Assembly (NCBI RefSeq): GCF_019947135.1
Contig: NZ_JAGSHT010000022.1
Span: 124,001 to 188,000 of the forward strand
DNA length: 64,000 nucleotides
Direction: 5' to 3'
DNA from: Occultella gossypii
GTDB lineage: Bacteria > Actinomycetota > Actinomycetes > Actinomycetales > Beutenbergiaceae
The position numbers and the translations under genes are program-made. The notes under the pieces were generated by a model. It made no database searches, was not told the DNA's origin, and worked only from the letters and a program-made list of their open reading frames with translations. This document shows, piece after piece, positions 42,141 through 51,171 of this stretch (its first letter is position 1; every line of letters starts with the position of its first letter).

Positions 42141-43568
42141 TCAGGCGGGCGACCCGATGTACTTCTCCTCGAGAAACTCCTCGATCCCCTCCGCGCTTCC
42201 CTCCCGGCCGAGCCCCGACTGCTTCATGCCACCGAAGGGTGCGGCCGGGTCGCTGAGCACGGCACGGTTCACGCCGACCATGCCGGCGTCGATGGCCAGC
42301 GCGACCGTCATGGCGTCACCGGGTGGACCGTAGACGTACGCGATCAGCCCGTAGATGGTGTCGTTGGCCATCCGGATCGCGTCGGCCGGGTCGTCGAAGC
42401 CGATCAGCGTGATGACCGGGCCGAAGATCTCGGTGCGGGTGATCTCGCTGCCGTGGGTGACGTCGGCGAGGACCGTCGGCGGATAGAACGCGCCCGCACC
42501 TCTCGCGGTACCGCCGAGCACGACTCGGGCTCCGCCGTCGACCGCGGCGTCGACAAGCGCGGCGACCTTGTCCCGCTCGGTCACCGAGACCAGGGCGCCC
42601 AGGTCGTTGTCCGGGTCGTGACCCGGCCCCGTCCGAACGCGGGACATGGCCGCCGTCAGTTCGGTCGAGAACTCCTCGAGCACGCTGGTGTGTACGTAGA
42701 ACCGGTTCGCTGCCGTGCAGGCGGAGCCGCCGTTGCGCATCTTCGCGACCATCGCTCCGGCCACGGAGTCCGCGACGTCGGCGCCCTCGAGCACGACGAA
42801 CGGTGCGTTCCCGCCGAGCTCCATGGAGGAGCTGATCACGTTGTCGGCCGCCTCGTGCAGAAGGAGCCGGCCCACCTCGGTCGAGCCGGTGAAGGACAGT
42901 TTGCGCACCGCCGGATGGTGCAGCATCGCTCGCACGGCCGGTGCGGTGGGCGCCGGAGTCACCAGGTTGACGACGCCCGACGGCGCGCCCGCCCGCTCGA
43001 GGACGCCGATCACGTAGGCCGCGGTCAGCGGCGTCTCGGAAGCGGGCTTCAGCACCACGGTGCAGCCGGCGGCGAGGGCCGGGGCGATCTTCCGGGTGGC
43101 CATCGCAGCCGGGAAGTTCCACGGCGTGATCAGCACGCTGACACCGATGGCCTGGCGGGTGACGGTGATGCGCTTGTCCCCGGCCGGGGACAGCCGGAAG
43201 TCCCCACCGATTCGGACCGCCTCCTCGGCGAACCAGCGGAAGAACTCCCGTGCGTAGCGTGCCTCCGCCAGTGCGTCGGCGTGGGCCTTGCCGTTCTCGC
43301 TGACGATGATGTCGGTCATCGTCTGCTCCTCCGCTGCCAGGATCTCGTAGCAGCGCCGCAGCAGTTCCGACCGCTCGCGTGGCGGGGTGGCGGACCACGC
43401 CGGGAGCGCGCGCTCCGACGCGGCGACGGCGTCGAGGCAGTCGCTCTCGGTGGCGACCGCGAACGTGGTCAGCTCGGAGCCGTCGGCCGGGTCGATGACC
43501 GGGAAGCGCCGCTCATCCGCCCCGGGTCGCCACGCGCCATCGATGAAGAGATCGTTCAGGTAGGTCAT
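42141..43568 (-). CDS. NAD(P)-dependent aldehyde dehydrogenase (succinate-semialdehyde dehydrogenase-like)
   Basis: A 475-aa ALDH with N151 in TPWNFP, general base E250 in MELGGNAPF and nucleophile C284 in NGGSACTAANRF, the last spacing typical of GabD-like enzymes. The C-terminal PFGGMKQSGLGREG is intact. GGGAGAGGA precedes the ATG. It follows the iron-alcohol dehydrogenase by 14 bp, so an alcohol-to-aldehyde-to-acid sequence is plausible. Substrate unknown. Confidence 0.88.
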   Translation of the reverse strand: MTYLNDLFIDGAWRPGADERRFPVIDPADGSELTTFAVATESDCLDAVAASERALPAWSATPPRERSELLRRCYEILAAEEQTMTDIIVSENGKAHADALAEARYAREFFRWFAEEAVRIGGDFRLSPAGDKRITVTRQAIGVSVLITPWNFPAAMATRKIAPALAAGCTVVLKPASETPLTAAYVIGVLERAGAPSGVVNLVTPAPTAPAVRAMLHHPAVRKLSFTGSTEVGRLLLHEAADNVISSSMELGGNAPFVVLEGADVADSVAGAMVAKMRNGGSACTAANRFYVHTSVLEEFSTELTAAMSRVRTGPGHDPDNDLGALVSVTERDKVAALVDAAVDGGARVVLGGTARGAGAFYPPTVLADVTHGSEITRTEIFGPVITLIGFDDPADAIRMANDTIYGLIAYVYGPPGDAMTVALAIDAGMVGVNRAVLSDPAAPFGGMKQSGLGREGSAEGIEEFLEEKYIGSPA

Positions 43569-43582
43569 GGGTCCTCTCCCGC

Positions 43583-44806
43583 TCAGATGTGGTCGCCGCG
43601 CCAGGCGGCCGTGACGATGCCGGGGATCCGTTCGATCGGCCGGGCGGCCGCCACGTTCCCCGCGAGCCTGCTGATGCCTGCCGCCCGTGCCGAGATGTCC
43701 GGAAGGTCCTCGGCACGAACTCCGAGCTCCGCGAGGCTCGCCGGAATCCCGATGTCGGCGACGATCTGTTCGATCCGGCGGATCGCACCGAGCGCCCGGT
43801 CGGAGCCGGTCTCGGAGACGCCGAGGAGTGTCCCGATCCGACGCAGCGCGGGGTCGATGTCCGGGCGACACCCACGCAGCACGTGCGGCAGCAGCAAACC
43901 GGTGCCGAGGCCGTGCGGCGTCTTGGTGAGGGCCCCGATCGGGTACTGGATCGCGTGGGACAGGTGGGTTCCGGCGCTCCCGAAGGCCATCCCGGCCAGC
44001 AGGCTGCCATAGGCCATCTCGGTTCTCGCGGCGTCATCATCGGGGTCCGTGACCGCGCGGACCAGATTCGCCGCGATGACGGTGATCGCCTCCTCGGCGA
44101 GCAGGCCTGCCAGTCGGTTCTGACCCACGAACACCGGCAACTGGTCGGTCCACTCGGGGGCCCTGACCGCCGCGGTGTAGGACTCGATCGCGTGCACGAA
44201 CGCGTCGACGCCGGCGTGGGCTGTGACCGCCGCCGGCGCACCGTGGGTCAGGGTCGGGTCGACGACGGCGAACCGCGGGATCAGATGCGGGCTCGAGATC
44301 CCGACCTTGAGGTCCCGGCCCGGATCCGAGACGACGGCCACCGGCGTGACCTCCGATCCCGTGCCTGCCGTGGTCGGCACGGCGATCACCGGGGTGATCG
44401 GCCCCGGGACCGCGTTCTCGCCGTAGTAGTCGCTGAGCCGACCACCGTGACTGCGCAGCAGTGCCACCAGCTTCGCCAGATCGAGCGCGCTGCCTCCCCC
44501 GAAGCCGATGATCAGTTCGGGACCCCAGACCGAGGCCGCGTCCGCGGCACGCTGCACCGAGTCGACCGGGAGCTCGGGCTCCACCTCGGTCCAGACCTGC
44601 AGGACCGCTCCGGAGTCCCGCAATTCCTCGCAGGTCCGTTCGAACTGCGGCGTCTCGGCCAGGAACGGGTCGCAGCACACGAACACCCGCCGGCCGAGTT
44701 CCCGCGCGAGGGGCGCGATCGCCGACGCGGCGCCGTTCCCGAAGTGGATCCTGGTCGGCAGCCGGAGCAGCCCGAACCCGTCGGAGTGTGACCGGGTGTG
44801 TGTCAT
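43583..44806 (-). CDS. Iron-containing alcohol dehydrogenase
   Basis: A 407-aa group III alcohol dehydrogenase. NAD loop GFGGGSALDLAKL (about residues 99-111) and PTTAGTGSEVTP are clear. Metal ligands fall in AGVDAFVHAIESY (Asp, His), the His of THLSHAIQYP and the His of TPHGLGTGLLLPH. ATG overlaps the Ldh gene stop (ATGA). Family members oxidise or reduce short diols, hydroxyacids or maleylacetate; the exact substrate is not visible. Confidence 0.87.
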   Translation of the reverse strand: MTHTRSHSDGFGLLRLPTRIHFGNGAASAIAPLARELGRRVFVCCDPFLAETPQFERTCEELRDSGAVLQVWTEVEPELPVDSVQRAADAASVWGPELIIGFGGGSALDLAKLVALLRSHGGRLSDYYGENAVPGPITPVIAVPTTAGTGSEVTPVAVVSDPGRDLKVGISSPHLIPRFAVVDPTLTHGAPAAVTAHAGVDAFVHAIESYTAAVRAPEWTDQLPVFVGQNRLAGLLAEEAITVIAANLVRAVTDPDDDAARTEMAYGSLLAGMAFGSAGTHLSHAIQYPIGALTKTPHGLGTGLLLPHVLRGCRPDIDPALRRIGTLLGVSETGSDRALGAIRRIEQIVADIGIPASLAELGVRAEDLPDISARAAGISRLAGNVAAARPIERIPGIVTAAWRGDHI

Positions 44807-45843
44807 CCGCTGTGCTCCTCAAGGAGTTGTTCGACCTCTCGCCAGACGTGGGGGTTGACCGGGATGCCGTTGGCCAGTCGCTCGGCCCGGGTCGCCCTCG
44901 CCCGATCGCCCGGCACCGTGACCGGGTCCGGGCCGGTCCCGCTGGCGCGGACGTCGTGGAGATAGGCCTCCACGAGGCTGAGGTGGGGGACTCGTCCGAT
45001 GCGGTCGAGTGAGATCGCGACGAAGACGTCGCCCTTCGTGGCGACGTGTTCGACGTCCAGCGTGCCCTGCTTCTGAGGGCCGAACGCCGTCCCGGTGACC
45101 GTGCCCACGAGTACTTCCAGGGCGATTCCGAGGGCGTATCCCTTGGGGCCGCCGAACGGCGAGAGGGCTCCGTCGGAGGCCTCGACGGGATCCGTGACCG
45201 GTCTGCCATGACGATCGACCGCCCAGCCGAGTGGGATCGGCTGCGAGGTTGCGGCGTGATCGAGGACCTTGCCCATCGAGACCGCCGCCGTCGACATGTC
45301 GAGGACGAGCGGCTCGCTCTCGGTCGGCACCGCGATGCCCACCGGGTTGGTGCCGAGCATCGGGCGGGCGCTGCCCCAGGGATGCACGAGCGCTTCACTG
45401 GTCGTCAGGGCGATGCCGATCTGGCCGGCCGCGGCGATGCGCTCCACGTACGGCGCGAGCATGCCCATGTGATTCGCGTTGTGCACCGCGGCCAGGGCGA
45501 TGCCACTCTCGCCGGCGCGGCGGGTGATCGCCTCGATGGCCACCCCCGCCACTACGGGGCCGAAGCCGCGATCGCCGTCGACGCTCAGGAAGGCGTCGCT
45601 GATCCAGGTCGCGCGTGGCGTGACACCGGTCCGGATGAGCCCGTTGCGCATGCGGCCGACCAGCACGGCGAGCCGCCGCACCCCGTGCGAGGGGTGGCCG
45701 CGCAGATCCCCCTCGACGAGCACGTCCGCCTGTTGAGCGGCGTCGGCGAGGGTGGCACCCTCGCCGACAAGGATCTGGACCACGGCGTCGTGCAGACGAT
45801 CTGCGCTCACGGCCACGTCGGTGCCGACGCTGTTCGTCGTCAT
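44803..45843 (-). CDS. Malate/L-lactate dehydrogenase (Ldh/YlbC) family oxidoreductase
   Basis: A 346-aa NAD(P)H-dependent 2-ketoacid reductase of the non-Rossmann Ldh family, which includes ureidoglycolate, sulfolactate and 2,3-diketogulonate dehydrogenases. Active-site His in GHPSHGVRRL (about residue 53), cofactor region ANHMGMLAPYVERI, and MLGTNPVGIAVP. GAGGAGG precedes the ATG. First of three dehydrogenase genes with overlapping or near-touching ends, divergent from an IclR gene across 57 bp. Confidence 0.86.
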   Translation of the reverse strand: MTTNSVGTDVAVSADRLHDAVVQILVGEGATLADAAQQADVLVEGDLRGHPSHGVRRLAVLVGRMRNGLIRTGVTPRATWISDAFLSVDGDRGFGPVVAGVAIEAITRRAGESGIALAAVHNANHMGMLAPYVERIAAAGQIGIALTTSEALVHPWGSARPMLGTNPVGIAVPTESEPLVLDMSTAAVSMGKVLDHAATSQPIPLGWAVDRHGRPVTDPVEASDGALSPFGGPKGYALGIALEVLVGTVTGTAFGPQKQGTLDVEHVATKGDVFVAISLDRIGRVPHLSLVEAYLHDVRASGTGPDPVTVPGDRARATRAERLANGIPVNPHVWREVEQLLEEHSG

Positions 45844-45900
45844 AGGTATCCTCCTCGGTCACGTCTGGACCGATGATGACCATCACGGAAGGAAGCGGCT

Positions 45901-46671
45901 ATGACCCGTCCCGAACAGCAGGACGCAAGCTCTTCGCTCATCAAGGGCTTGTCCCTGCTCAACCTCTTCTCGGTGACCGACTTCGAGATCAGCATCAGCG
46001 AGATGGCGCGGACGTCGGGGATCCCGAAGTCCACGGCTCATCGGCTGGTGACCGACCTCGTGGAATGGGGCGCCCTCGAGCGCGGCAGGAACGGATACCG
46101 GCTCGGGGTGCGCATGTTCGAGCTCGGGCATCTGGTGCCCGCCCAGCGGACCCTGCGAGAGGTGGCGCTCCCGTATGCGCACAACCTCAACGAGGTCACC
46201 GGCCTGACCTGCAACCTGGCCGTCCGGGACAAGCACGAGATCATCTACCTCGAGAAGATCTCCCGCCGTGACCTGTTGGTTCCGCACTCGCGCCTCGGGG
46301 GTCGGCTGCCGCTGCACTGCACCGGGCTCGGCAAGGCGATCCTCGGCTTCAGCGACCACGACTTCGTGGAGTCGGTGTTGAGCGCACCCCTGACGAGGCT
46401 CTCGCCCAAGACCATCACCGACCCCACCGCTCTGCGGCGAGAGTTGGCGAGGGTGCGGGAGACCAAGGTCGCCTACGACGTCGAGGAGTCGCAGCCCGGC
46501 CTGTTCTGTGTGGCAACGCCGATCTTCGGGATGGGCAATCACCTGGTCGGAGCCATCTCGGTGACCGGTGCGACCGCGTTGTCCCAGGCCCAGCGCTACG
46601 CATCCGCGGTCCGGATGACGGCGATGGCGATCTCCCGCGTGCTGGGATCGCGGCCCGGTCGTCCGGCATAG
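45901..46671 (+). CDS. IclR-family transcriptional regulator
   Basis: A 256-aa IclR protein: winged helix about residues 12-70 (SISEMARTSGIPKSTAHRLVTDL) and effector domain 80-250 (GLGKAILGFSDHDF). GGAAGGAA precedes the ATG. It lies between the dehydrogenase operon (divergent) and the ABC/enolase operon (same direction, 124 bp downstream) and probably controls both. An imperfect IR CATCGGG/CCCGATG at 46720-46745 in front of the importer is a candidate site. Confidence 0.88.
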   Translation: MTRPEQQDASSSLIKGLSLLNLFSVTDFEISISEMARTSGIPKSTAHRLVTDLVEWGALERGRNGYRLGVRMFELGHLVPAQRTLREVALPYAHNLNEVTGLTCNLAVRDKHEIIYLEKISRRDLLVPHSRLGGRLPLHCTGLGKAILGFSDHDFVESVLSAPLTRLSPKTITDPTALRRELARVRETKVAYDVEESQPGLFCVATPIFGMGNHLVGAISVTGATALSQAQRYASAVRMTAMAISRVLGSRPGRPA

Positions 46672-46795
46672 CGGGACGACCGCTTGATGCCTCTCGCCTT
46701 CCGCGCGATCGTCGGAGCCCATCGGGACGAGGACGTAGCCCGATGTCCGACGGTCGTACCCCCGGCCGCGGACCTCTCGAGGGAGATGAGGGCGA

Positions 46796-47734
46796 GTGGC
46801 GAACACGCAGGTCTCGGCATCCGCGGCGGATGTCTCGCCGACCAGGAGCCGCAAGGAGAAACCGCGGCGCCAGAATCTCGCGGGCTGGATGTTCGTCGGT
46901 CCGGTGATCTTCGGAGTGCTCGCGTTCCAGATCGTTCCGGTCATCGCCTCGCTCGGCGTTTCGATGACGAACTGGACCGGGCTGAACGAGCCGGACTTCC
47001 TCGGTCTGGGGAACTTCGTCGCGTTGTTCACGACCGATACCCGCTTCTACTCGACGCTGCTGAACACGGCGATCTTCACCGTCGCGATGGTGGTCCTCTC
47101 GATCGCGATCGGACTCGCCCTGGCGGTCCTGTGCAATCAGCGGATCCGCGGCGTCGGCGTGTTCAGGACCCTCTACTACTCCCCGGCGATCACCAATGTC
47201 GTGGCCATCGGATTCGTCTGGTTCTGGCTGTATGAGCCGAACAACGGTCTGATCAACTCGGTCCTGCGCGGCGTGGGGATCACTGGTCCGGCGTGGCTCT
47301 CCGACCCGAGTACGGCCCTGATCGCGGTGATCATCGTGGCGCTCTGGCAGGGCGTCGGTTACCCGATGGTGATCCTGCTCGCCGGACTGCAGTCCATCGA
47401 CAAGTCGCTCCTGGAGGCCGCAACAGTCGACGGCGCCTCCAACTGGCGTCGATTCTGGCGAGTCACCTTCCCGCTGCTGACCCCGAGCATCTTCTTCCTG
47501 ACGATCATGCAGTTCATCTCGTCGTTCCAGGTGTTCGGCATCATCTACGTGATGACGTCCGGCGGGCCGAACAACGCGACGTCGGTCCTGATCTTCGAGA
47601 TCTATCAGGTGGCTTTCGCGCAGGGACGCCTGGGCTATGCCTCGGCGATGGGCTGGGTGCTGTTCCTGATCGTCGGCCTCGTGACTGTCTTCCAATGGAA
47701 GATGGAGAAGCGGTGGGTGCACTATGACAACTGA
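46796..47734 (+). CDS. Carbohydrate ABC transporter permease 1 (sugar-acid module)
   Basis: A 312-aa MalF-type permease with six helices and the EAA loop LEAATVDGASNWRRFWRVTFPLL. A basic N-terminus (RSRKEKPRRQ) precedes helix 1. The start is GTG at 46796 after GAGGG. It overlaps the next permease by 11 bp. This operon opens with permeases, with the binding protein placed fourth. Confidence 0.88.
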   Translation: MANTQVSASAADVSPTRSRKEKPRRQNLAGWMFVGPVIFGVLAFQIVPVIASLGVSMTNWTGLNEPDFLGLGNFVALFTTDTRFYSTLLNTAIFTVAMVVLSIAIGLALAVLCNQRIRGVGVFRTLYYSPAITNVVAIGFVWFWLYEPNNGLINSVLRGVGITGPAWLSDPSTALIAVIIVALWQGVGYPMVILLAGLQSIDKSLLEAATVDGASNWRRFWRVTFPLLTPSIFFLTIMQFISSFQVFGIIYVMTSGGPNNATSVLIFEIYQVAFAQGRLGYASAMGWVLFLIVGLVTVFQWKMEKRWVHYDN

Positions 47735-48644
47735 ACGCGTCGTGGCCCGAGCGCCACAGGGACGGGCGGTGAGTTCCGCCGGCGCAGTCGAGGACCCTCG
47801 GGCAGCACCTGCCCGACGGCGTCGGCCGCGCGGCATCGGACGGCGGACCGCGGTCATGATCACGCTGATCGTTCTCGCGGGTGTCTTCGCGATGCCGCTG
47901 CTGTGGATGGTGAGCGCTTCGCTGAAGCCGGAGAACGAGGTGCTTGCCTCGCCGCCCACGTTCATCCCGTCCGTCTTCCAGTGGGAGAACTACACGGCTG
48001 CTGCGGACGGTCTCCTGCCGTTCTTCCTGAACAGCGTCAAGCTCGCGGTGCTCAACGTGACGGGACTGCTCTTCTTCGCGTCGCTGGCCGGGTACGGGTT
48101 CGCTCGCCTGAACTTCGTGGGAAAGAACATCGCGTTCGCACTGCTGTTGGCGACGGCGATGATTCCGAGCATGGTGTACCTGATTCCGCAGTACATGCTC
48201 TTCCGGGAGATCGGCTGGATCGACACACATTTCCCACTCTGGGTCCCCAATGTGCTGACACCGGTGTTCGGGACATTCCTGCTGCGGCAGTCGTTCCGTG
48301 GTGTGCCGCGGGAACTGGAGGAGGCAGCGAAGCTGGACGGAGCGTCCATATTCGGGACGTTCTGGCGGATCATGCTGCCCCAGGTCAAGCCCGCCCTGGC
48401 CGCCGTCGGAGCGCTCACCTTCATGGCGTCCTGGAACGACCTGTTCGGGCCGTTGATCTTCCTGAACTCCACCCGGCTGCAGACCATGCCCATCGCACTC
48501 GTGCTCTTCCAGGGTGAGTTCTTCACTCAGACGAATCTCATGATGGCGGCGGCCACGCTCACGATCATTCCGCCGCTCATCCTCTTCTTCCTCGCCCAAC
48601 GGTATTTCGTTCAGGGCATCACCATGTCAGGTCTGAAAGGTTAG
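47724..48644 (+). CDS. Carbohydrate ABC transporter permease 2 (sugar-acid module)
   Basis: A 306-aa MalG-type permease with six helices and EAA loop LEEAAKLDGASIFGTFWRIMLPQ. ATG lies inside the end of permease 1, so translation is coupled. An 11-bp gap leads to the first enolase-superfamily gene. No ATPase is encoded nearby. Confidence 0.9.
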   Translation: MTTERVVARAPQGRAVSSAGAVEDPRAAPARRRRPRGIGRRTAVMITLIVLAGVFAMPLLWMVSASLKPENEVLASPPTFIPSVFQWENYTAAADGLLPFFLNSVKLAVLNVTGLLFFASLAGYGFARLNFVGKNIAFALLLATAMIPSMVYLIPQYMLFREIGWIDTHFPLWVPNVLTPVFGTFLLRQSFRGVPRELEEAAKLDGASIFGTFWRIMLPQVKPALAAVGALTFMASWNDLFGPLIFLNSTRLQTMPIALVLFQGEFFTQTNLMMAAATLTIIPPLILFFLAQRYFVQGITMSGLKG

Positions 48645-48655
48645 GTCGCCGATTC

Positions 48656-49738
48656 ATGCGCATCACACAGGTCGAGTCCATCATCCTGCTCGAGCAGTTC
48701 CATATCGTGAAGGTCCACACCGACGAAGGGCTCATCGGGATCGGTGAGATCAGCCCGATGAATGCGGCGGTTACGCACGCGATCGTCGAGCACGCCCTGG
48801 CACCGTTGCTCGTGGGCGAGGACCCAGGGGACATCGAGCGGCTCTGGCGCCGGATGTACACCAAGCCCTACAAGCTCGGACCGATGGGTGCCCAGCTCGA
48901 GGCGATCGCCGGCATCGACATCGCGCTCTGGGATCTGCTCGGCAAGGCCGCGAACCTACCGGTCTACGCGCTCACCGGCGGCAAGTACCGCAACGGCATG
49001 AAGGTCTATGCGAGCTCGATGTCACGCAGCATGAGTCCGCAGGAGGAGGCCGAGCGGGCGGTCTCGTTCCAGGAGCAGGGCTATCACGGCTACAAGATCC
49101 ACTCCTCCACCCCGTGGATGCATGACGACGGCTTCGACCAGACGATCGCCACGGTCGCCGCGGTCCGCGCCGCGGTCGGCGACGACTTCCCGATCCTCGT
49201 GGACGTCAACAACGCCTACTACGAGCACACCGCGATCCGGATCGCCCGCGAACTCGAGGCCTACGGCGTCTGGCACTTCGAGGAACCGCTCGCAGCGCAC
49301 GACTACGCCGCCTACGCCCGGCTGGCGGACGCCGTCGACATCCCCATCGCGGCGGGCGAGCAGGAGTACACGAGCTGGCAGTTCCGCGACCTGATCACCC
49401 AGGGCAGGGTCGACATCCTGCAGCCCGACGTCATCAAGTGCGGCGGCATCACCGAGTTCCGCAAGATCGCCGTACTCGCGGACGTCCACACCAAGCCGAT
49501 CACGGTGCACAACACCCAGCAGACGATCGGCACCTCGGCACACGCGCACCTGTGGGTGAGCACGCCCTCGTGCGTGTACCCGCAGGAGTACAACATCGAG
49601 CACAACCCGGTGCTCGACGACGTCCCGATCTGGACCAACCCCCTCCTCCCGGTCGATGGCGTCATCACCCCGTGGGACCTGCCCGGTCTCGGGGTCGAAC
49701 TCGACGAGGACGCCGTGGCGCGGTTGCGCAGCAACTGA
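48656..49738 (+). CDS. Enolase-superfamily sugar-acid dehydratase (mandelate racemase-like), copy 1
   Basis: A 360-aa enolase-superfamily enzyme. Metal ligands D183 (LVDVNN), E209 (FEEP) and E235 (AGEQEY); a general base pair K147-x-H149 (YKIHSS) and H285 (TVHNTQQ) with the Asp partner in LQPDV. The galactonate/fuconate-type branch dehydrates aldonates to 2-keto-3-deoxy acids. The K-x-H instead of K-x-K tells it apart from copy 2. It sits in an importer operon and opposite three dehydrogenases. Confidence 0.83.
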   Translation: MRITQVESIILLEQFHIVKVHTDEGLIGIGEISPMNAAVTHAIVEHALAPLLVGEDPGDIERLWRRMYTKPYKLGPMGAQLEAIAGIDIALWDLLGKAANLPVYALTGGKYRNGMKVYASSMSRSMSPQEEAERAVSFQEQGYHGYKIHSSTPWMHDDGFDQTIATVAAVRAAVGDDFPILVDVNNAYYEHTAIRIARELEAYGVWHFEEPLAAHDYAAYARLADAVDIPIAAGEQEYTSWQFRDLITQGRVDILQPDVIKCGGITEFRKIAVLADVHTKPITVHNTQQTIGTSAHAHLWVSTPSCVYPQEYNIEHNPVLDDVPIWTNPLLPVDGVITPWDLPGLGVELDEDAVARLRSN

Positions 49739-49754
49739 CGGCGAACCTCCATTC

Positions 49755-49804
49755 GGAGCACCGCGTCGCGGTGACTCCGGCTCACCGGCCGGCTCATCGG
49801 CCGG
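49755..49804 (+). promoter_or_regulatory. Two tandem hairpins ahead of the binding-protein gene
   Basis: Hairpin 1 (49755-49778) pairs GGAGCACCGC with GCGGTGACTCC around a GTC loop, with one bulged A. Hairpin 2 (49785-49804) has perfect 7-bp arms CCGGCCG / CGGCCGG. They fill the 105-bp gap between dehydratase 1 and the binding-protein gene. Such stems often protect the abundant binding-protein mRNA segment or cause partial termination; untested here. Confidence 0.55.
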
Positions 49805-49843
49805 GCCATCAACACGGCTCAGCACACAGGACAGGACGAACCA

Positions 49844-51169
49844 ATGACGGTAGATCAGGTCTCACGACGATCGTTGCTCAAGACCCTGGGAGTGGCCTCC
49901 GGCGCCGCCCTCATCGGCGCACCTCTCGCCGGCTGTGGAGGCGGTGCCGGCGGCTCCGGGTCGGGGTCGGGCGGAACCTTCGCCTTCATGAGCTGGGACG
50001 CGACCTCCGACACGCAGCTGTACCAGGTCGCACAGAACTGGGCGGAACAGGCGTCCCGGGAGATCGACGTGCAGTCGGTGCCTGGCGGTAGCGACTACGA
50101 GACGAAACTCCGCACGGTGCTCTCGTCGGGCGCCCACCCGGACGTCATCCGCATCAACGACGACTTCGTGCAGGCGTACTACAGCGAGGGCTCGCTGCTC
50201 GACCTCACCCCCTACCTCGAGCAGGACTCGATCGACGCGGACGACTTCTACCCCGTGGCGTTCAACTTCGCCAAGCAGGCCGACGGCGCCCACGCGGCCT
50301 GGCCGATCATGACGAACCCGGGGGTCATCTACTGCAACGTGGACGCCTTCGAGGAGGCGGGCGTACCGCTCCCGCCGACGGACTGGGACGCCGACGGGTG
50401 GACCTGGGACGACTTCCTGGATGCCGCGACGAAACTCACCAAGCCGGGCGGCGAACGGTGGGGCGCGCTGCTCTTCCACGACACCGCACTGGAGACCGTC
50501 TGGCCCATCAACAACGGCACCACCGGCATCTACTCCGAGGACGCCCAGTCGTTCACCCTCGCCGACGAGGGCAGCACGGACGCGCTCCAATGGGTCGCCG
50601 ACCTGGCGCTCGTGCACGGCGTCCACCCGGACTTCGGCACGGTCAGCACCGGGAAGTCCACCCCGAACTGGGCCCAGTCCCTGTTCGGGACCGGGCAGGT
50701 CGCGATGCTCCTCGGGCTCACCAGCGCGATCCCCTACCTCCGCGAGAACGCGGAGGTGAACTGGGACATCTTCCCGCCGCCGCAGCAGGCGACCCGGCAG
50801 ACCGTGAACACCATGACGGTCCTGGCCGTGCCGTCCGAGTCACCGGACCCCGACGCCGCCTGGGACTTCCTGAAGTACTGCGTCGGTCCCGAGGCCGCCG
50901 AGATCTTCGCCGAGTCGCGTGGTTTCGTGCCCGTGGCCACCAGTTCCGCCGAGCTGTTCGTCGCCGACGATCAGGCACCCCAGAACCTGGCGATGGTCAG
51001 CCAGGCCCTGGCGAACGCCGTCAACGAGAACTTCGGTCTGTACATCGAGCGGGCCCGCACGGTCTACCGGCCCGTCCTGGATGAGATCTGGAGCGGTCGC
51101 CAGACCGCCGCCGACGCGCTCGGTGGGATCCGCGCCGAGGTCGAGGCGATCCTGGCCGGGCAGGGTTGA
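49844..51169 (+). CDS. Extracellular solute-binding lipoprotein (sugar-acid module)
   Basis: A 441-aa binding protein with a twin-arginine motif (SRRSLLKTLG) and lipobox LAGC (about C29), so probably Tat-exported and lipid-anchored. A Gly/Ser linker precedes the CUT1-type domain beginning FAFMSWDATSD. AGGACGAACC lies before the ATG. It is the fourth gene of the operon, between the two enolase-superfamily genes, an uncommon order. Confidence 0.9.
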   Translation: MTVDQVSRRSLLKTLGVASGAALIGAPLAGCGGGAGGSGSGSGGTFAFMSWDATSDTQLYQVAQNWAEQASREIDVQSVPGGSDYETKLRTVLSSGAHPDVIRINDDFVQAYYSEGSLLDLTPYLEQDSIDADDFYPVAFNFAKQADGAHAAWPIMTNPGVIYCNVDAFEEAGVPLPPTDWDADGWTWDDFLDAATKLTKPGGERWGALLFHDTALETVWPINNGTTGIYSEDAQSFTLADEGSTDALQWVADLALVHGVHPDFGTVSTGKSTPNWAQSLFGTGQVAMLLGLTSAIPYLRENAEVNWDIFPPPQQATRQTVNTMTVLAVPSESPDPDAAWDFLKYCVGPEAAEIFAESRGFVPVATSSAELFVADDQAPQNLAMVSQALANAVNENFGLYIERARTVYRPVLDEIWSGRQTAADALGGIRAEVEAILAGQG

Positions 51170-51171
51170 GC

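Noticed and set aside
41937-44012. 691-aa plus-strand open frame opposite the aldehyde and alcohol dehydrogenases
   Set aside because: No domain and low-complexity Arg/Gly/Asp composition; the minus strand has complete ALDH and Fe-ADH active sites.
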